This document shows positions 54,062-62,673 of a DNA stretch of 64,000 nt, one piece after another. Each line of letters begins with the position of its first letter. The first letter of the stretch is position 1. The position numbers and the translations under genes are program-made. Below the pieces are notes generated by a model that saw only the letters and a program-made list of their open reading frames with translations, was not told the origin of the DNA and made no database searches. This DNA is from Bacteroides cellulosilyticus (GTDB lineage Bacteria; Bacteroidota; Bacteroidia; Bacteroidales; Bacteroidaceae), in assembly GCF_020091405.1 (NCBI RefSeq), contig NZ_CP081903.1, positions 2,476,001 through 2,540,000 of the forward strand, read 5' to 3'.

Positions 54062-56287
54062 ATGAACGTTATTAGAAAAATCATTTTCCTGACTGCGCTG
54101 TGTAGTGTGGTAAGTGGTCTGTGTGCCCAGAATATATCAATTTCTACCATTAAAACCTCCTTGGTACTTTCGGCTCCGGTCGGGGAGGAATTGAAATATA
54201 TATATTATGGCAGTAAACTGTCGGAGGCGGATTTCCGGGCAATCAACAGTGCTGAGAAAGGTAATTTATCCGTTTATCCGGTCTATGGCTTGAATTGTCC
54301 GTCTGAAACTGCTCTGGCCGTACAGCACAGCGATGGCAGTATGGCGCTTCGCCTGGAAGTGGTGAACGTAGAAACCAGTCGGCAGAAAGATGCTGACCTG
54401 ACAATCATATCCTTGAAAGACAAAGTATACCCCTTTTATGTAAAGGTCTGCTATAAAGCCTATCAGGATGTGGATATCATAGAAACATGGATCGAACTCA
54501 GCCATCAGGAAAAAAAGAACGTGACACTCAATCAGTTTGCTTCCGCTTATCTGCCCATCCGGCGGGGAAATGTATGGTTGTCTCATCTTTACGGAGCCTG
54601 GGCCAATGAAGGGCGCTTGTTGCAAGAGCCTTTGGAGCCGGGGATGAAAGTCATAAAGAACAGAGATGGAGTACGCAATTCACATACGGCACATGCTGAG
54701 ATCATGTTTTCGCTTGATGGGCAACCTGTTGAGAATAGCGGGCGTGTCATTGGTGCGGCATTGTGTTATAGTGGGAACTACAAATTGCGCATCGACACGG
54801 ACGACAGCGAATACCATCATTTTTATGCCGGTATCAATGAAGACAATTCGACATACCACCTGAAGCCGGGTGAAGTGTTCAGGACTCCTGAACTGGCTTT
54901 GACTTATAGTGATGAAGGACTGAGCGGAAGCAGCCGTAATTTCCACCGCTGGGCCAGGCTGCATAAACTGGCCAACGGGACAAAGCTCCGCAAGATACTC
55001 CTGAACAGTTGGGAAGGAGTTTATTTCAAGATCAATGAGACTGGAATGAGTCAGATGATGTCGGATATCGCCTCTTTGGGCGGTGAATTGTTTGTGATGG
55101 ACGATGGATGGTTCGGTGACAAGTATCCACGCAGAACAGACCGGTCTTCTTTGGGAGATTGGGTCGTTGATAAGGAAAAACTGCCTTCGGGTATCGGGGG
55201 ATTGATTGATGAGGCTAAGAAACAGGGCATTAAGTTCGGCATCTGGATTGAACCGGAAATGGTGAATACCACCAGTGAACTGTATGAAAAACATCCGGAC
55301 TGGGTGATCCGGGCTCCCGGGCATGAATTGGTTACAGGCAGAGGCGGAACGCAGGTGGTGCTCGACTTGTCCAATCCTAAGGTGCAGGATTTTATTTTTG
55401 GTATAGTGGATAATCTGATGACAAAACATCCGGAAATAGATTACATCAAATGGGATGCGAATATGCCTATCATGAATCATGGCTCCGGTTATCTGGATAA
55501 GGGAGAGCAGAGCCATCTGTATATAGCCTACCATCGGGGTTTCGAGTCAATTTGTAAGCGTATACGCAGCAAATATCCCGACCTGACCATCCAGGCCTGC
55601 GCTCAGGGCGGTGGCAGGGCGAACTATGGAGTACTACCCTATTTTGACGAGTTTTGGGTGAGCGATAATACCGATGCTTTGCAACGTGTGTATATGCAGT
55701 GGGGAACTTCTTATTTCTTTCCGGCCATAGCAATGGCTTCGCATATCAGCGCTACCCCTAATCATCAGACTTTCCGTACTATTCCACTGAAATTCCGTAT
55801 TGATGTGGCTATGAGCGGACGTTTGGGAATGGAAATACAGCCCAAGGACATGACCGGTGAAGAAAAGGAACTTTGCAGGAAAGCCATAGCCGAGTATAAG
55901 GAAATACGTCCGGTAGTTCAATTGGGAGATATTTATAGGCTGGTATCACCTTATGATAAGTTGGGCGTAGCCTCGTTGATGTACACATCTCCGGAAAAAG
56001 ATAAGGCTGTTTTTTATTGGTGGAAGACTGAACATTTCCGCAACCAACATTTACCGCGTGTGAAGATGGCGGGGTTGAATCCGCAAGGTAAATATCGTAT
56101 CCGTGAACTGAACCGCATTGACAATCAGCCATTAAGTTTTGAAGGACAGATATTCAGTGGAGCATATTTAATGGCAAACGGTCTGGAAATTCCTTACGAT
56201 CATTTGGTGGATAGAAACAAGAAAAGTGATTATTCCAGCAGAATACTTTATCTGGTAGAAGTGAACGTTTCAGATGTGAACAAATAA
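54062..56287 (+). CDS. GH36 alpha-galactosidase
   Basis: A 741-aa secreted glycosidase (signal peptide IIFLTALCSVVSGLCAQ) that removes terminal alpha-galactose, for example from raffinose-family or galactomannan oligosaccharides. An N-terminal beta-supersandwich (about 25-300) precedes the catalytic barrel. The nucleophile Asp is in IKWDAN at residue 465, the acid/base Asp in SDNTD at 538, and the conserved DGWFG near 350 shapes the -1 site. It closes the susC-susD locus and suggests that the locus imports alpha-galactosides. Confidence 0.95.
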   Translation: MNVIRKIIFLTALCSVVSGLCAQNISISTIKTSLVLSAPVGEELKYIYYGSKLSEADFRAINSAEKGNLSVYPVYGLNCPSETALAVQHSDGSMALRLEVVNVETSRQKDADLTIISLKDKVYPFYVKVCYKAYQDVDIIETWIELSHQEKKNVTLNQFASAYLPIRRGNVWLSHLYGAWANEGRLLQEPLEPGMKVIKNRDGVRNSHTAHAEIMFSLDGQPVENSGRVIGAALCYSGNYKLRIDTDDSEYHHFYAGINEDNSTYHLKPGEVFRTPELALTYSDEGLSGSSRNFHRWARLHKLANGTKLRKILLNSWEGVYFKINETGMSQMMSDIASLGGELFVMDDGWFGDKYPRRTDRSSLGDWVVDKEKLPSGIGGLIDEAKKQGIKFGIWIEPEMVNTTSELYEKHPDWVIRAPGHELVTGRGGTQVVLDLSNPKVQDFIFGIVDNLMTKHPEIDYIKWDANMPIMNHGSGYLDKGEQSHLYIAYHRGFESICKRIRSKYPDLTIQACAQGGGRANYGVLPYFDEFWVSDNTDALQRVYMQWGTSYFFPAIAMASHISATPNHQTFRTIPLKFRIDVAMSGRLGMEIQPKDMTGEEKELCRKAIAEYKEIRPVVQLGDIYRLVSPYDKLGVASLMYTSPEKDKAVFYWWKTEHFRNQHLPRVKMAGLNPQGKYRIRELNRIDNQPLSFEGQIFSGAYLMANGLEIPYDHLVDRNKKSDYSSRILYLVEVNVSDVNK

Positions 56288-56319
56288 CGTAAGTTCAGTA
56301 CACGTCACTTTTTTTGAAG

Positions 56320-56375
56320 CACCCTTCCACACCGCTGCGTCCCTTTATTCATCGGGCATAGCGTGTGGAAGGGTG
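56320..56375. terminator. bidirectional terminator between GH36 and the HU-like gene
   Basis: Perfect 13-bp arms CACCCTTCCACAC (56320-56332) / GTGTGGAAGGGTG (56363-56375), with T tracts on both sides (TTTTTTT at about 56309 on the plus strand as A tract for minus; TTCTTTTT after the right arm). It serves both converging genes. Confidence 0.75.
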
Positions 56376-56389
56376 TTCTTTTTGCTGAC

Positions 56390-57037
56390 TTATCTCGTTA
56401 CGAGCCGCTCCCGGCTGACTCCATAATATCCTGCCGCCGGCACATATATCGGTTGCGTCTTCCTTCCTATATTTTCTATCTTTCCTTCCGCATTCAGCCG
56501 TTTCAGGTGCTCCGCAGCTTTCGACCGCATAAAGCCGCATATACGCTGGAAATCGGCACGTGTCATCAGTTGGTGTTCTGCAAAATACGCTTTCAGCCGC
56601 ATATCTATCTCTACATCGGACAGTTTACCGGAGTGCCCGCTGTGCCTGAAGTTTTTCAGTTTCACGTTGCCCACCTCGTCCTTCAGCGCACGGTCGGCAC
56701 GGAACTTGATACCTTTCAATCTCACCTTTTCATTTTTCCGGTCCGTCTCCCTCGTGATTCCTTTTTCACTTTTCAGTGTGGGGTAGAAATAGCCGATACC
56801 ATCCAGATGTACTTGCCGCCCTTCCGATAATTCCTCGCCCATCACATGAGAAAGCGCGTCGAGCACCGCCGACACATCAGTTTCAGTCAGCGAGCTGCGT
56901 TTCTGTATTTTTCGGCGGATTTCGTCGGTTCCTACTTTTCCATTGAGGGTGATGCGTGCATGGATTGTTGTTTTCTCAGTTTCGTCCGTTTCATTGTTCG
57001 GTACCGGAGTCTCATACCATTCAAAAAGTATTGCCAT
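56390..57037 (-). CDS. HU-like DNA-binding protein fused to a winged helix (HU-HIG type)
   Basis: A 215-aa protein. Residues about 1-125 resemble the Bacteroidetes HU-like fold (MAILFEWYETPVPN, ARITLNGKVGTDEIRRKIQKRSSLTETDVSAVLDALSHVMGEELSEGRQVHLDGIGYF), and about 145-210 form a winged helix-turn-helix (LMTRADFQRICGFMRSKAAEHLKRLNAEGKIENIG). This combination matches the described HU-HIG family (HU fused to wHTH, Ig or Gly-rich parts). The ATG at 57037 is used because the HU domain starts there and a good promoter lies just upstream; an in-frame ATG at 57151 would be upstream of that promoter. It is divergent from the VirE-like gene. Confidence 0.87.
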   Translation of the reverse strand: MAILFEWYETPVPNNETDETEKTTIHARITLNGKVGTDEIRRKIQKRSSLTETDVSAVLDALSHVMGEELSEGRQVHLDGIGYFYPTLKSEKGITRETDRKNEKVRLKGIKFRADRALKDEVGNVKLKNFRHSGHSGKLSDVEIDMRLKAYFAEHQLMTRADFQRICGFMRSKAAEHLKRLNAEGKIENIGRKTQPIYVPAAGYYGVSRERLVTR

Positions 57038-57062
57038 TGCTTGTCGTTTTACAATTGATGAT

Positions 57063-57095
57063 GCAAATGTACCATATATATAAGGGAAGAGCAAA
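57063..57095 (-). promoter_or_regulatory. promoter of the HU-like gene
   Basis: Minus-strand TACATTTGC at 57071-57063 with TTTG at 57095-57092, a 20-nt spacer: both elements fit the Bacteroides consensus. Start predicted near 57056, about 19 nt before the start codon. Confidence 0.75.
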
Positions 57096-57117
57096 TTTTG
57101 AACGGACCATTCATATC

Positions 57118-57201
57118 GTTTGATTATAGTCGGCAGGTTTGCTGATTGCAATCAACAAGCTTGCTGACAGTAATCAGTAAGCCTGCTGACTATAATCAAA
57201 C
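57118..57201. repeat. 22-bp palindromic tandem array upstream of the HU-like and VirE-like genes
   Basis: Units start at 57122, 57144, 57166 and 57188 (last partial), exactly 22 bp apart, each with a near-palindrome such as TGATTGCAATCA. The block is also globally self-complementary: 14-bp perfect outer arms (GTTTGATTATAGTC / GACTATAATCAAAC) and inner arms whose mismatches are mostly G-U compatible, around a central CAAGCTTG. Confidence 0.92.
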
Positions 57202-57369
57202 GCTGCGGATGCCTTATGCAAAAGACGATGATCTCATATGTGAAATCACAACAATATATACCTGCTTTACTAGCGCTGATTAGTTGAACGGATTTCTCTG
57301 AAACGTTTGCAAACAGGCCTTTTATGATGCTAACTTCGTAGCATTAATCACTAAAATAGTAACAGAATT

Positions 57370-58692
57370 ATGAAGACAAAATTAATGCGATTCATTACCT
57401 CTTTTTTGGAGAGTTGGAGAGACGAAAAAAAAGTGCTGGCAAATCAGCCGGAATCTATTGTGGAGCACACGGATATTACCGTTGCACGTTCCACAAACCA
57501 TCCTGTTGCGGAACGTGTAAAGACCGTGCCGGTTAGTCTGACGGATCAGGTAAACCGCTTCCTGCAATCTACCTACGATTTTCGTTATAATTTGCTGACG
57601 GAAGAAACCGAATACCGTCCGGCAGATGGGAGAGGAGAACCTTTTGCACCTGTGGGCAGGCGGGAACTGAATTCTTTCTGCCTCGAAGCGCATGCACGGG
57701 GCATTGCCTGTTGGGATAAAGACATCAGTCGTTATCTCTATTCTACCAGTGTACCCGGTTATCATCCTTTCCTTCTGTATCTGGACGAACTTCCGGCCTG
57801 GGATGGTATTGACCGTCTCGAAGCATTGGCGCACCGTGTTTCTTCTGATCCATTGTGGATAAAACACTTCCATATATGGCTGCTTGCCCTTACTGCGCAA
57901 TGGCTGGGCATAACGGGAAAGCATGCTAACAGTGTGGCTCCTATCCTTATCAGTACGGAACAAGGCTGTTTGAAATCTACCTTTTGCAAGAGTTTAATGC
58001 CTGAAACCCTGTCACGTTACTATTCGGATGAAGTGGAGTTGACTTCAAAAGGAAACGTTACCCGCAAAATGTCGGAAATGGGTCTGCTGAATCTCGACGA
58101 GTTCGATAAATATCCCGCTTCTAAAATGCCTTTGCTGAAGAATCTGATGCAGATGGCGGAGCTGAACCTTTGTAAAGCCTATCAGAGAAACTATCGCAAC
58201 CTGCCGCGTATCGCCTCTTTCATAGGCACAAGCAACCGTTTCGATTTATTATCCGATCCTACGGGAAGCCGGCGTTTTCTTTGTGTGGAAGTGAAGGGGA
58301 AGATAGATTGTTCCCGCATTGTGCACAAACAAATCTATGCCCAGTTGAAGCAGGAGCTTCTGAAGGGTGCCCGATATTGGTTTACGGCAGAAGAAGAACA
58401 TGAATTGAAGGAGCATAATAAGATGTTTCAGCGTCGCAGCATAATGGAAGAAGTGCTTTATGCCTGTTTCCGTCCTGCCACAGCCGAAGATCGGGATGAA
58501 ATGGTGCAACGCCTTTCCGCGGCAGACATTTTCAAGGTTTTGAAGAGACAGAATCCGGCCGCCATGCGGGGAGTTAATTCGAATGCGTTTGCCCAATTGT
58601 TGGCGCCATTGGGATTTTCCCGCTCACGTAGCCGTTATGGGAATTATTATGCGGTCATTTCTTTGTCCGAAAATATCCCTTCCACCCGCTAA
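57370..58692 (+). CDS. VirE-like P-loop ATPase domain protein (DUF3874 type)
   Basis: A 440-aa protein similar to the phage/plasmid primase-helicase-like VirE family common in Bacteroides. A Walker A-like segment ISTEQGCLKSTFCKSL (GCLKST at about 199-204), a Walker B-like LLNLDEFDKY, and an Arg-finger-like SFIGTSNRFDLLSDPTGSRRF are visible; the C-terminal region (from EVLYACFRPA) matches the DUF3874 type. The N-terminal primase-like half usual in longer members is missing; the first 60 residues look unrelated. In the family such proteins are linked to mobile elements. It is divergent from an HU-like gene. Confidence 0.85.
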   Translation: MKTKLMRFITSFLESWRDEKKVLANQPESIVEHTDITVARSTNHPVAERVKTVPVSLTDQVNRFLQSTYDFRYNLLTEETEYRPADGRGEPFAPVGRRELNSFCLEAHARGIACWDKDISRYLYSTSVPGYHPFLLYLDELPAWDGIDRLEALAHRVSSDPLWIKHFHIWLLALTAQWLGITGKHANSVAPILISTEQGCLKSTFCKSLMPETLSRYYSDEVELTSKGNVTRKMSEMGLLNLDEFDKYPASKMPLLKNLMQMAELNLCKAYQRNYRNLPRIASFIGTSNRFDLLSDPTGSRRFLCVEVKGKIDCSRIVHKQIYAQLKQELLKGARYWFTAEEEHELKEHNKMFQRRSIMEEVLYACFRPATAEDRDEMVQRLSAADIFKVLKRQNPAAMRGVNSNAFAQLLAPLGFSRSRSRYGNYYAVISLSENIPSTR

Positions 58693-58843
58693 CCCCGATG
58701 AATCGGGCGTTTCGGTAGTGTGGAAGGGTAGGGATACTCGCTATGAATATGGCAAAAGCTGGTTTGACTGAGGAAAACAAGAATAGGTACTCAACGGTTT
58801 TTAGAGAATATTTTTTTGATGAAATTCGAAACAAATGAATGCT

Positions 58844-58877
58844 TTTGTTGTTGAATGTGAAAAAAAACGTATCTTTG
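58844..58877 (+). promoter_or_regulatory. promoter of the structured small RNA
   Basis: TTTG at 58844-58847 and TATCTTTGC at 58869-58877, with a 21-nt spacer, both consensus elements. Start predicted near 58884. Confidence 0.8.
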
Positions 58878-58883
58878 CAACTG

Positions 58884-59064
58884 AACACGTGACATGTGAT
58901 ATCTTTCATGGTTTACATGTCCTCTTCCGATGCCAGTAAAATGTGGAAATTTAGCAGCTGTCGGATGAGCGTAGCCTGTATCAGTTATTGGTACGGGCTT
59001 ACTCTTCCTTTGCTGCGGGTTCCACATACCTACTGACGGGGAAGAAGTAAGACCCCGTACTTTT
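58884..59064 (+). ncRNA. structured small RNA, about 180 nt, 6S-like candidate
   Basis: A non-coding transcript is predicted by a consensus promoter and a 3' hairpin ACGGGG (59036-59041) / CCCCGT (59053-59058) followed by ACTTTTAT. Between them lies a long rod: TCTTCC 58923-58928 with GGAAGA 59040-59045; CAGTA 58934-58938 with TACTG 59031-59035; ATGTGGAA 58941-58948 with TTCCACAT 59020-59027; GCAGC 58954-58958 with GCTGC 59012-59016; and an apical stem 58967-58980 with 58992-59004, separated by an internal loop. Rod shape and length resemble 6S RNA, or the Bacteroidales-1 RNA class. I cannot confirm the family by sequence alone. The outer stem and the terminator hairpin share bases, so they are alternatives. 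Confidence 0.7.
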
Positions 59065-59124
59065 ATAATATAAACCATTATAGCCGTATAGGGTTGATTT
59101 GAAACTTATTTAATCAAACACTAT

Positions 59125-59598
59125 ATGGCTAATTGGCTTTCTATACAAGCAGCTGCCGAAAAATACGGCGTAACTGAGGAGTTAATCCGGGAAAGGATTC
59201 GGCTCAATTATTTGACAATCTCTTCTTTAAGGAGGGATCCTTTTGAAGATCCGGACCCGCTGGTGGATACTGAAGAACTCGATAGAGCTCTTGAATTAAA
59301 ATCGATACAATCCTATCCTGATGATGAAACTATTGAGCGAATTCCGAGAGGGCATTTAGACTGGATTTACCAGGAGAATTCCCGATTAGCAAAAAGGAAT
59401 GATGATCTGCGGGAGGAGAATTATTTGCATGTTCAGTGGGAGGCTAAGCTAAAAGCTGATTTAGATAAAATGATAGAGCTTACCGATCGTTTGAACTCGT
59501 TGCACCAGAAAATAGTGGAAGACTATAAGTCTACGCTCAGTAGCCGATTTGAATTTTGGCCTTCTTTCTGGCATTTACTCTTCTCCAAAAAGAAATAA
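59125..59598 (+). CDS. small HTH/coiled-coil protein of unknown function
   Basis: A 157-aa protein. The N-terminus WLSIQAAAEKYGVTEELIRERIRLNYLTISSL resembles a MerR/excisionase-like helix-turn-helix (about residues 4-35); then comes an acidic region and a long coiled coil (about 85-140, QENSRLAKRNDDLREENYLHVQWEAKLKADLDKMIELTDRLNSLHQKI), ending in an aromatic tail FEFWPSFWHLLFSKKK that might touch the membrane. Family not recognised. It begins 60 bp after the small RNA terminator and is followed by its own terminator. Confidence 0.82.
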   Translation: MANWLSIQAAAEKYGVTEELIRERIRLNYLTISSLRRDPFEDPDPLVDTEELDRALELKSIQSYPDDETIERIPRGHLDWIYQENSRLAKRNDDLREENYLHVQWEAKLKADLDKMIELTDRLNSLHQKIVEDYKSTLSSRFEFWPSFWHLLFSKKK

Positions 59599-59671
59599 AG
59601 ACCTAACTTGATAACTAATACCTCATCTAACCAGTATATATTGTTTTTTTAATCCTTTTCATCTTGTGAGT

Positions 59672-59705
59672 ACGGAGTTTCGTGAGGAGCTCCGTCTTTT
59701 TTTTT
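59672..59705 (+). terminator. intrinsic terminator after the coiled-coil protein gene
   Basis: Stem ACGGAG (59672-59677) / CTCCGT (59690-59695) followed by nine T residues. Confidence 0.85.
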
Positions 59706-60036
59706 GTATGCCCTCCCTTTCTATTTCTATCCATTTCTCCTCCTCCCGGGAGGAGGAGTACCCCGTAGGGGGGGAGGTGGTAGGTGAGCTCATCTTTCTT
59801 TTCTTACCTGTCAGCCCCTTCTTCCCCTGTTTTTTTCTTTTCCTCGTACCCGCATATCCCTATTTTCCCTCTTTCCCGCCTCCGTCTACGCGCACATGTT
59901 ACGCGCACGTATATATATAATGTATCCCCTTCCACCCCCTTTCATACTTCCTTTCAAATTTATGTTCTACAACATCCTTATCAATCAGCCAGTTACAAAA
60001 TTGTTTCAGAAATATGGTGAAAAAGTGATAGATATA
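59706..60036. other. gene-free pyrimidine-rich region upstream of the rRNA promoters
   Basis: About 180 bases (59706-59890) are strongly C/T-biased on the plus strand, interrupted by the palindrome CCTCCTCCCGGGAGGAGG near 59738 and a G-rich stretch after it. TACGCGCAC occurs twice near 59886-59908. Open frames here (for example 59666-59920) are low-complexity and have no coding features. Confidence 0.6.
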
Positions 60037-60069
60037 TTTGGATTGAATCGTAATATGCCCTACTTTTGC
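60037..60069 (+). promoter_or_regulatory. rRNA promoter P1
   Basis: TTTG at 60037-60040, 20-nt spacer, TACTTTTGC at 60061-60069, followed by ATCCGCTTTCCGAGA. First of three similar promoters. Confidence 0.75.
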
Positions 60070-60215
60070 ATCCGCTTTCCGAGAGACGGTAAGCCTTGAA
60101 ATTGACATTCTGACAGAAACGGCGTAGGAACTCCAACGTTTTTTTTTTCTTTTGCCTTAATTCCGACCAAGAATACAGCATTCTAAAAGAAAAAAGAAAA
60201 AAACTTCCGGAAACA

Positions 60216-60249
60216 TTTGGAAGATATGTGATAAAGTTCTTACCTTTGC
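60216..60249 (+). promoter_or_regulatory. rRNA promoter P2
   Basis: TTTG at 60216-60219, 21-nt spacer, TACCTTTGC at 60241-60249, followed by ACCCGCTTTCCGAAC. An A-rich tract (about 60186-60203) lies upstream, like an UP element. Confidence 0.8.
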
Positions 60250-60398
60250 ACCCGCTTTCCGAACGAAGGCAATCGATAATTGACTTGCTGATTAAGAAAC
60301 CGGTGTTGTTGAGAACTCCTTTCTCTTTCCTCTTTTATCTCCCTTTCGCAAAGAGAGACGACGAGAAAAAGAAAAAAGAAAAAAAACTTCTGAAATTA

Positions 60399-60432
60399 TT
60401 TGGAAGATATACTTAAAAGTTCTTACCTTTGC
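60399..60432 (+). promoter_or_regulatory. rRNA promoter P3
   Basis: TTTG at 60399-60402, 21-nt spacer, TACCTTTGC at 60424-60432, followed by ATCCGCTTTCTGAA. The upstream A-rich tract (about 60362-60387) and most of the 70 bp around it match P2. It is the promoter nearest to 16S. Confidence 0.82.
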
Positions 60433-60471
60433 ATCCGCTTTCTGAAAAGAAAAGCAGTTTAAAAAAAGAAG

Positions 60472-60481
60472 CGATCTTTGA
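60472..60481 (+). promoter_or_regulatory. boxA-like antitermination site in the rRNA leader
   Basis: CGATCTTTGA, repeated exactly in the 16S-23S spacer at 62592-62601. In other bacteria a boxA occurs at both of these places and binds NusB/S10. Confidence 0.55.
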
Positions 60482-60656
60482 AGAATTTACATAAACAATA
60501 CAAGTAGTACAAGAGCAGAATGCTACAGTGGTTAGTAATGAATAATTAATAACCGAACGTACATTCTGGGTATAAAAAAAGAACCGTCAAGTAACTTATA
60601 TATATAGGTAATTTGAAGACTTTTAATAAACCGAGCGTCCTGAACAGAGCAAAATC

Positions 60657-60674
60657 ACTAGTATTCGTACTAGT
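60657..60674 (+). other. TTCG hairpin just before 16S
   Basis: ACTAGTA (60657-60663), loop TTCG, TACTAGT (60668-60674): a 7-bp stem with a stable tetraloop, about 15 nt before mature 16S. Possibly part of the leader processing structure. Confidence 0.6.
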
Positions 60675-60689
60675 AATAACAATACTTTT

Positions 60690-62214
<1,525 letters not shown>

Positions 62215-62350
62215 GGAGCGACGCTCACGAAGATTAGAAGTCGGTTCTTTTCGTATGCTTCCATGAGAACCTCTTGCACTACGCGTACTTGTTTATATAA
62301 TATATATTGAGAAAGAAGAAGCCGAGCCGCAAGGCGAGGTTGAACTCGAC

Positions 62351-62424
62351 AGTCCTATAGCTCAGTTGGTTAGAGCGCTACACTGATAATGTAGAGGTCG
62401 GCAGTTCAACTCTGCCTGGGACTA
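62351..62424 (+). tRNA. tRNA-Ile (GAT)
   Basis: 74 nt without encoded CCA. Acceptor AGTCCTA pairs with TGGGACT; D arm GCTC...GAGC; anticodon stem CTACA/TGTAG with loop CTGATAA (anticodon GAT); T arm GGCAG/CTGCC with TTCAACT loop. Standard position in the 16S-23S spacer. Confidence 0.97.
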
Positions 62425-62455
62425 CGCAGTTGGTAATCTATTGGTTGCTTACTTC

Positions 62456-62529
62456 GGGGGATTAGCTCAGCTGGCTAGAGCACCTGCTTTGCACGCAGGG
62501 GGTCAACGGTTCGAATCCGTTATTCTCCA
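62456..62529 (+). tRNA. tRNA-Ala (TGC)
   Basis: 74 nt without encoded CCA. Acceptor GGGGGAT pairs with ATTCTCC (one wobble); D arm GCTC/GAGC; anticodon stem CCTGC/GCAGG with loop TTTGCAC (anticodon TGC); T arm AACGG/CCGTT with TTCGAAT loop. Second tRNA of the rRNA spacer, 31 nt after tRNA-Ile. Confidence 0.97.
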
Positions 62530-62591
62530 CTCTTGAGAATAGGATAGACTTTAGTCAATCCTAACTTCGACTGGTCGAAGTTTTTCTCATA

Positions 62592-62601
62592 CGATCTTTG
62601 A
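62592..62601 (+). promoter_or_regulatory. boxA-like site in the 16S-23S spacer
   Basis: CGATCTTTGA, identical to the leader copy at 60472-60481, about 70 nt before 23S. Confidence 0.55.
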
Positions 62602-62673
62602 CATGATGTACAAAAAAAAGTAAAGTTATAACAAGCTGAAAGTATATATCGAGCCATACGGCTAGGTAAGACT

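Larger units (their letters stand above)
57038..57369. other. 332-bp intergenic region between divergent HU-like and VirE-like genes
   Basis: Contains the HU-like promoter, the 22-bp array, and near 57335 a small hairpin ATGCTA-ACTTCG-TAGCAT about 24 bp before the VirE-like start. No small gene is evident. Confidence 0.7.

Noticed and set aside
57330..57350. loxP-like ACTTCGTA word before the VirE-like gene
   Set aside because: Only a short match within a 6-bp hairpin; no second inverted arm with an 8-bp spacer as in a recombinase site.
59666..59920. 84-codon plus-strand frame in the pyrimidine-rich region
   Set aside because: Translation is Phe, Ser and Pro low complexity, starts inside the terminator region of the previous gene, and has no plausible start context.
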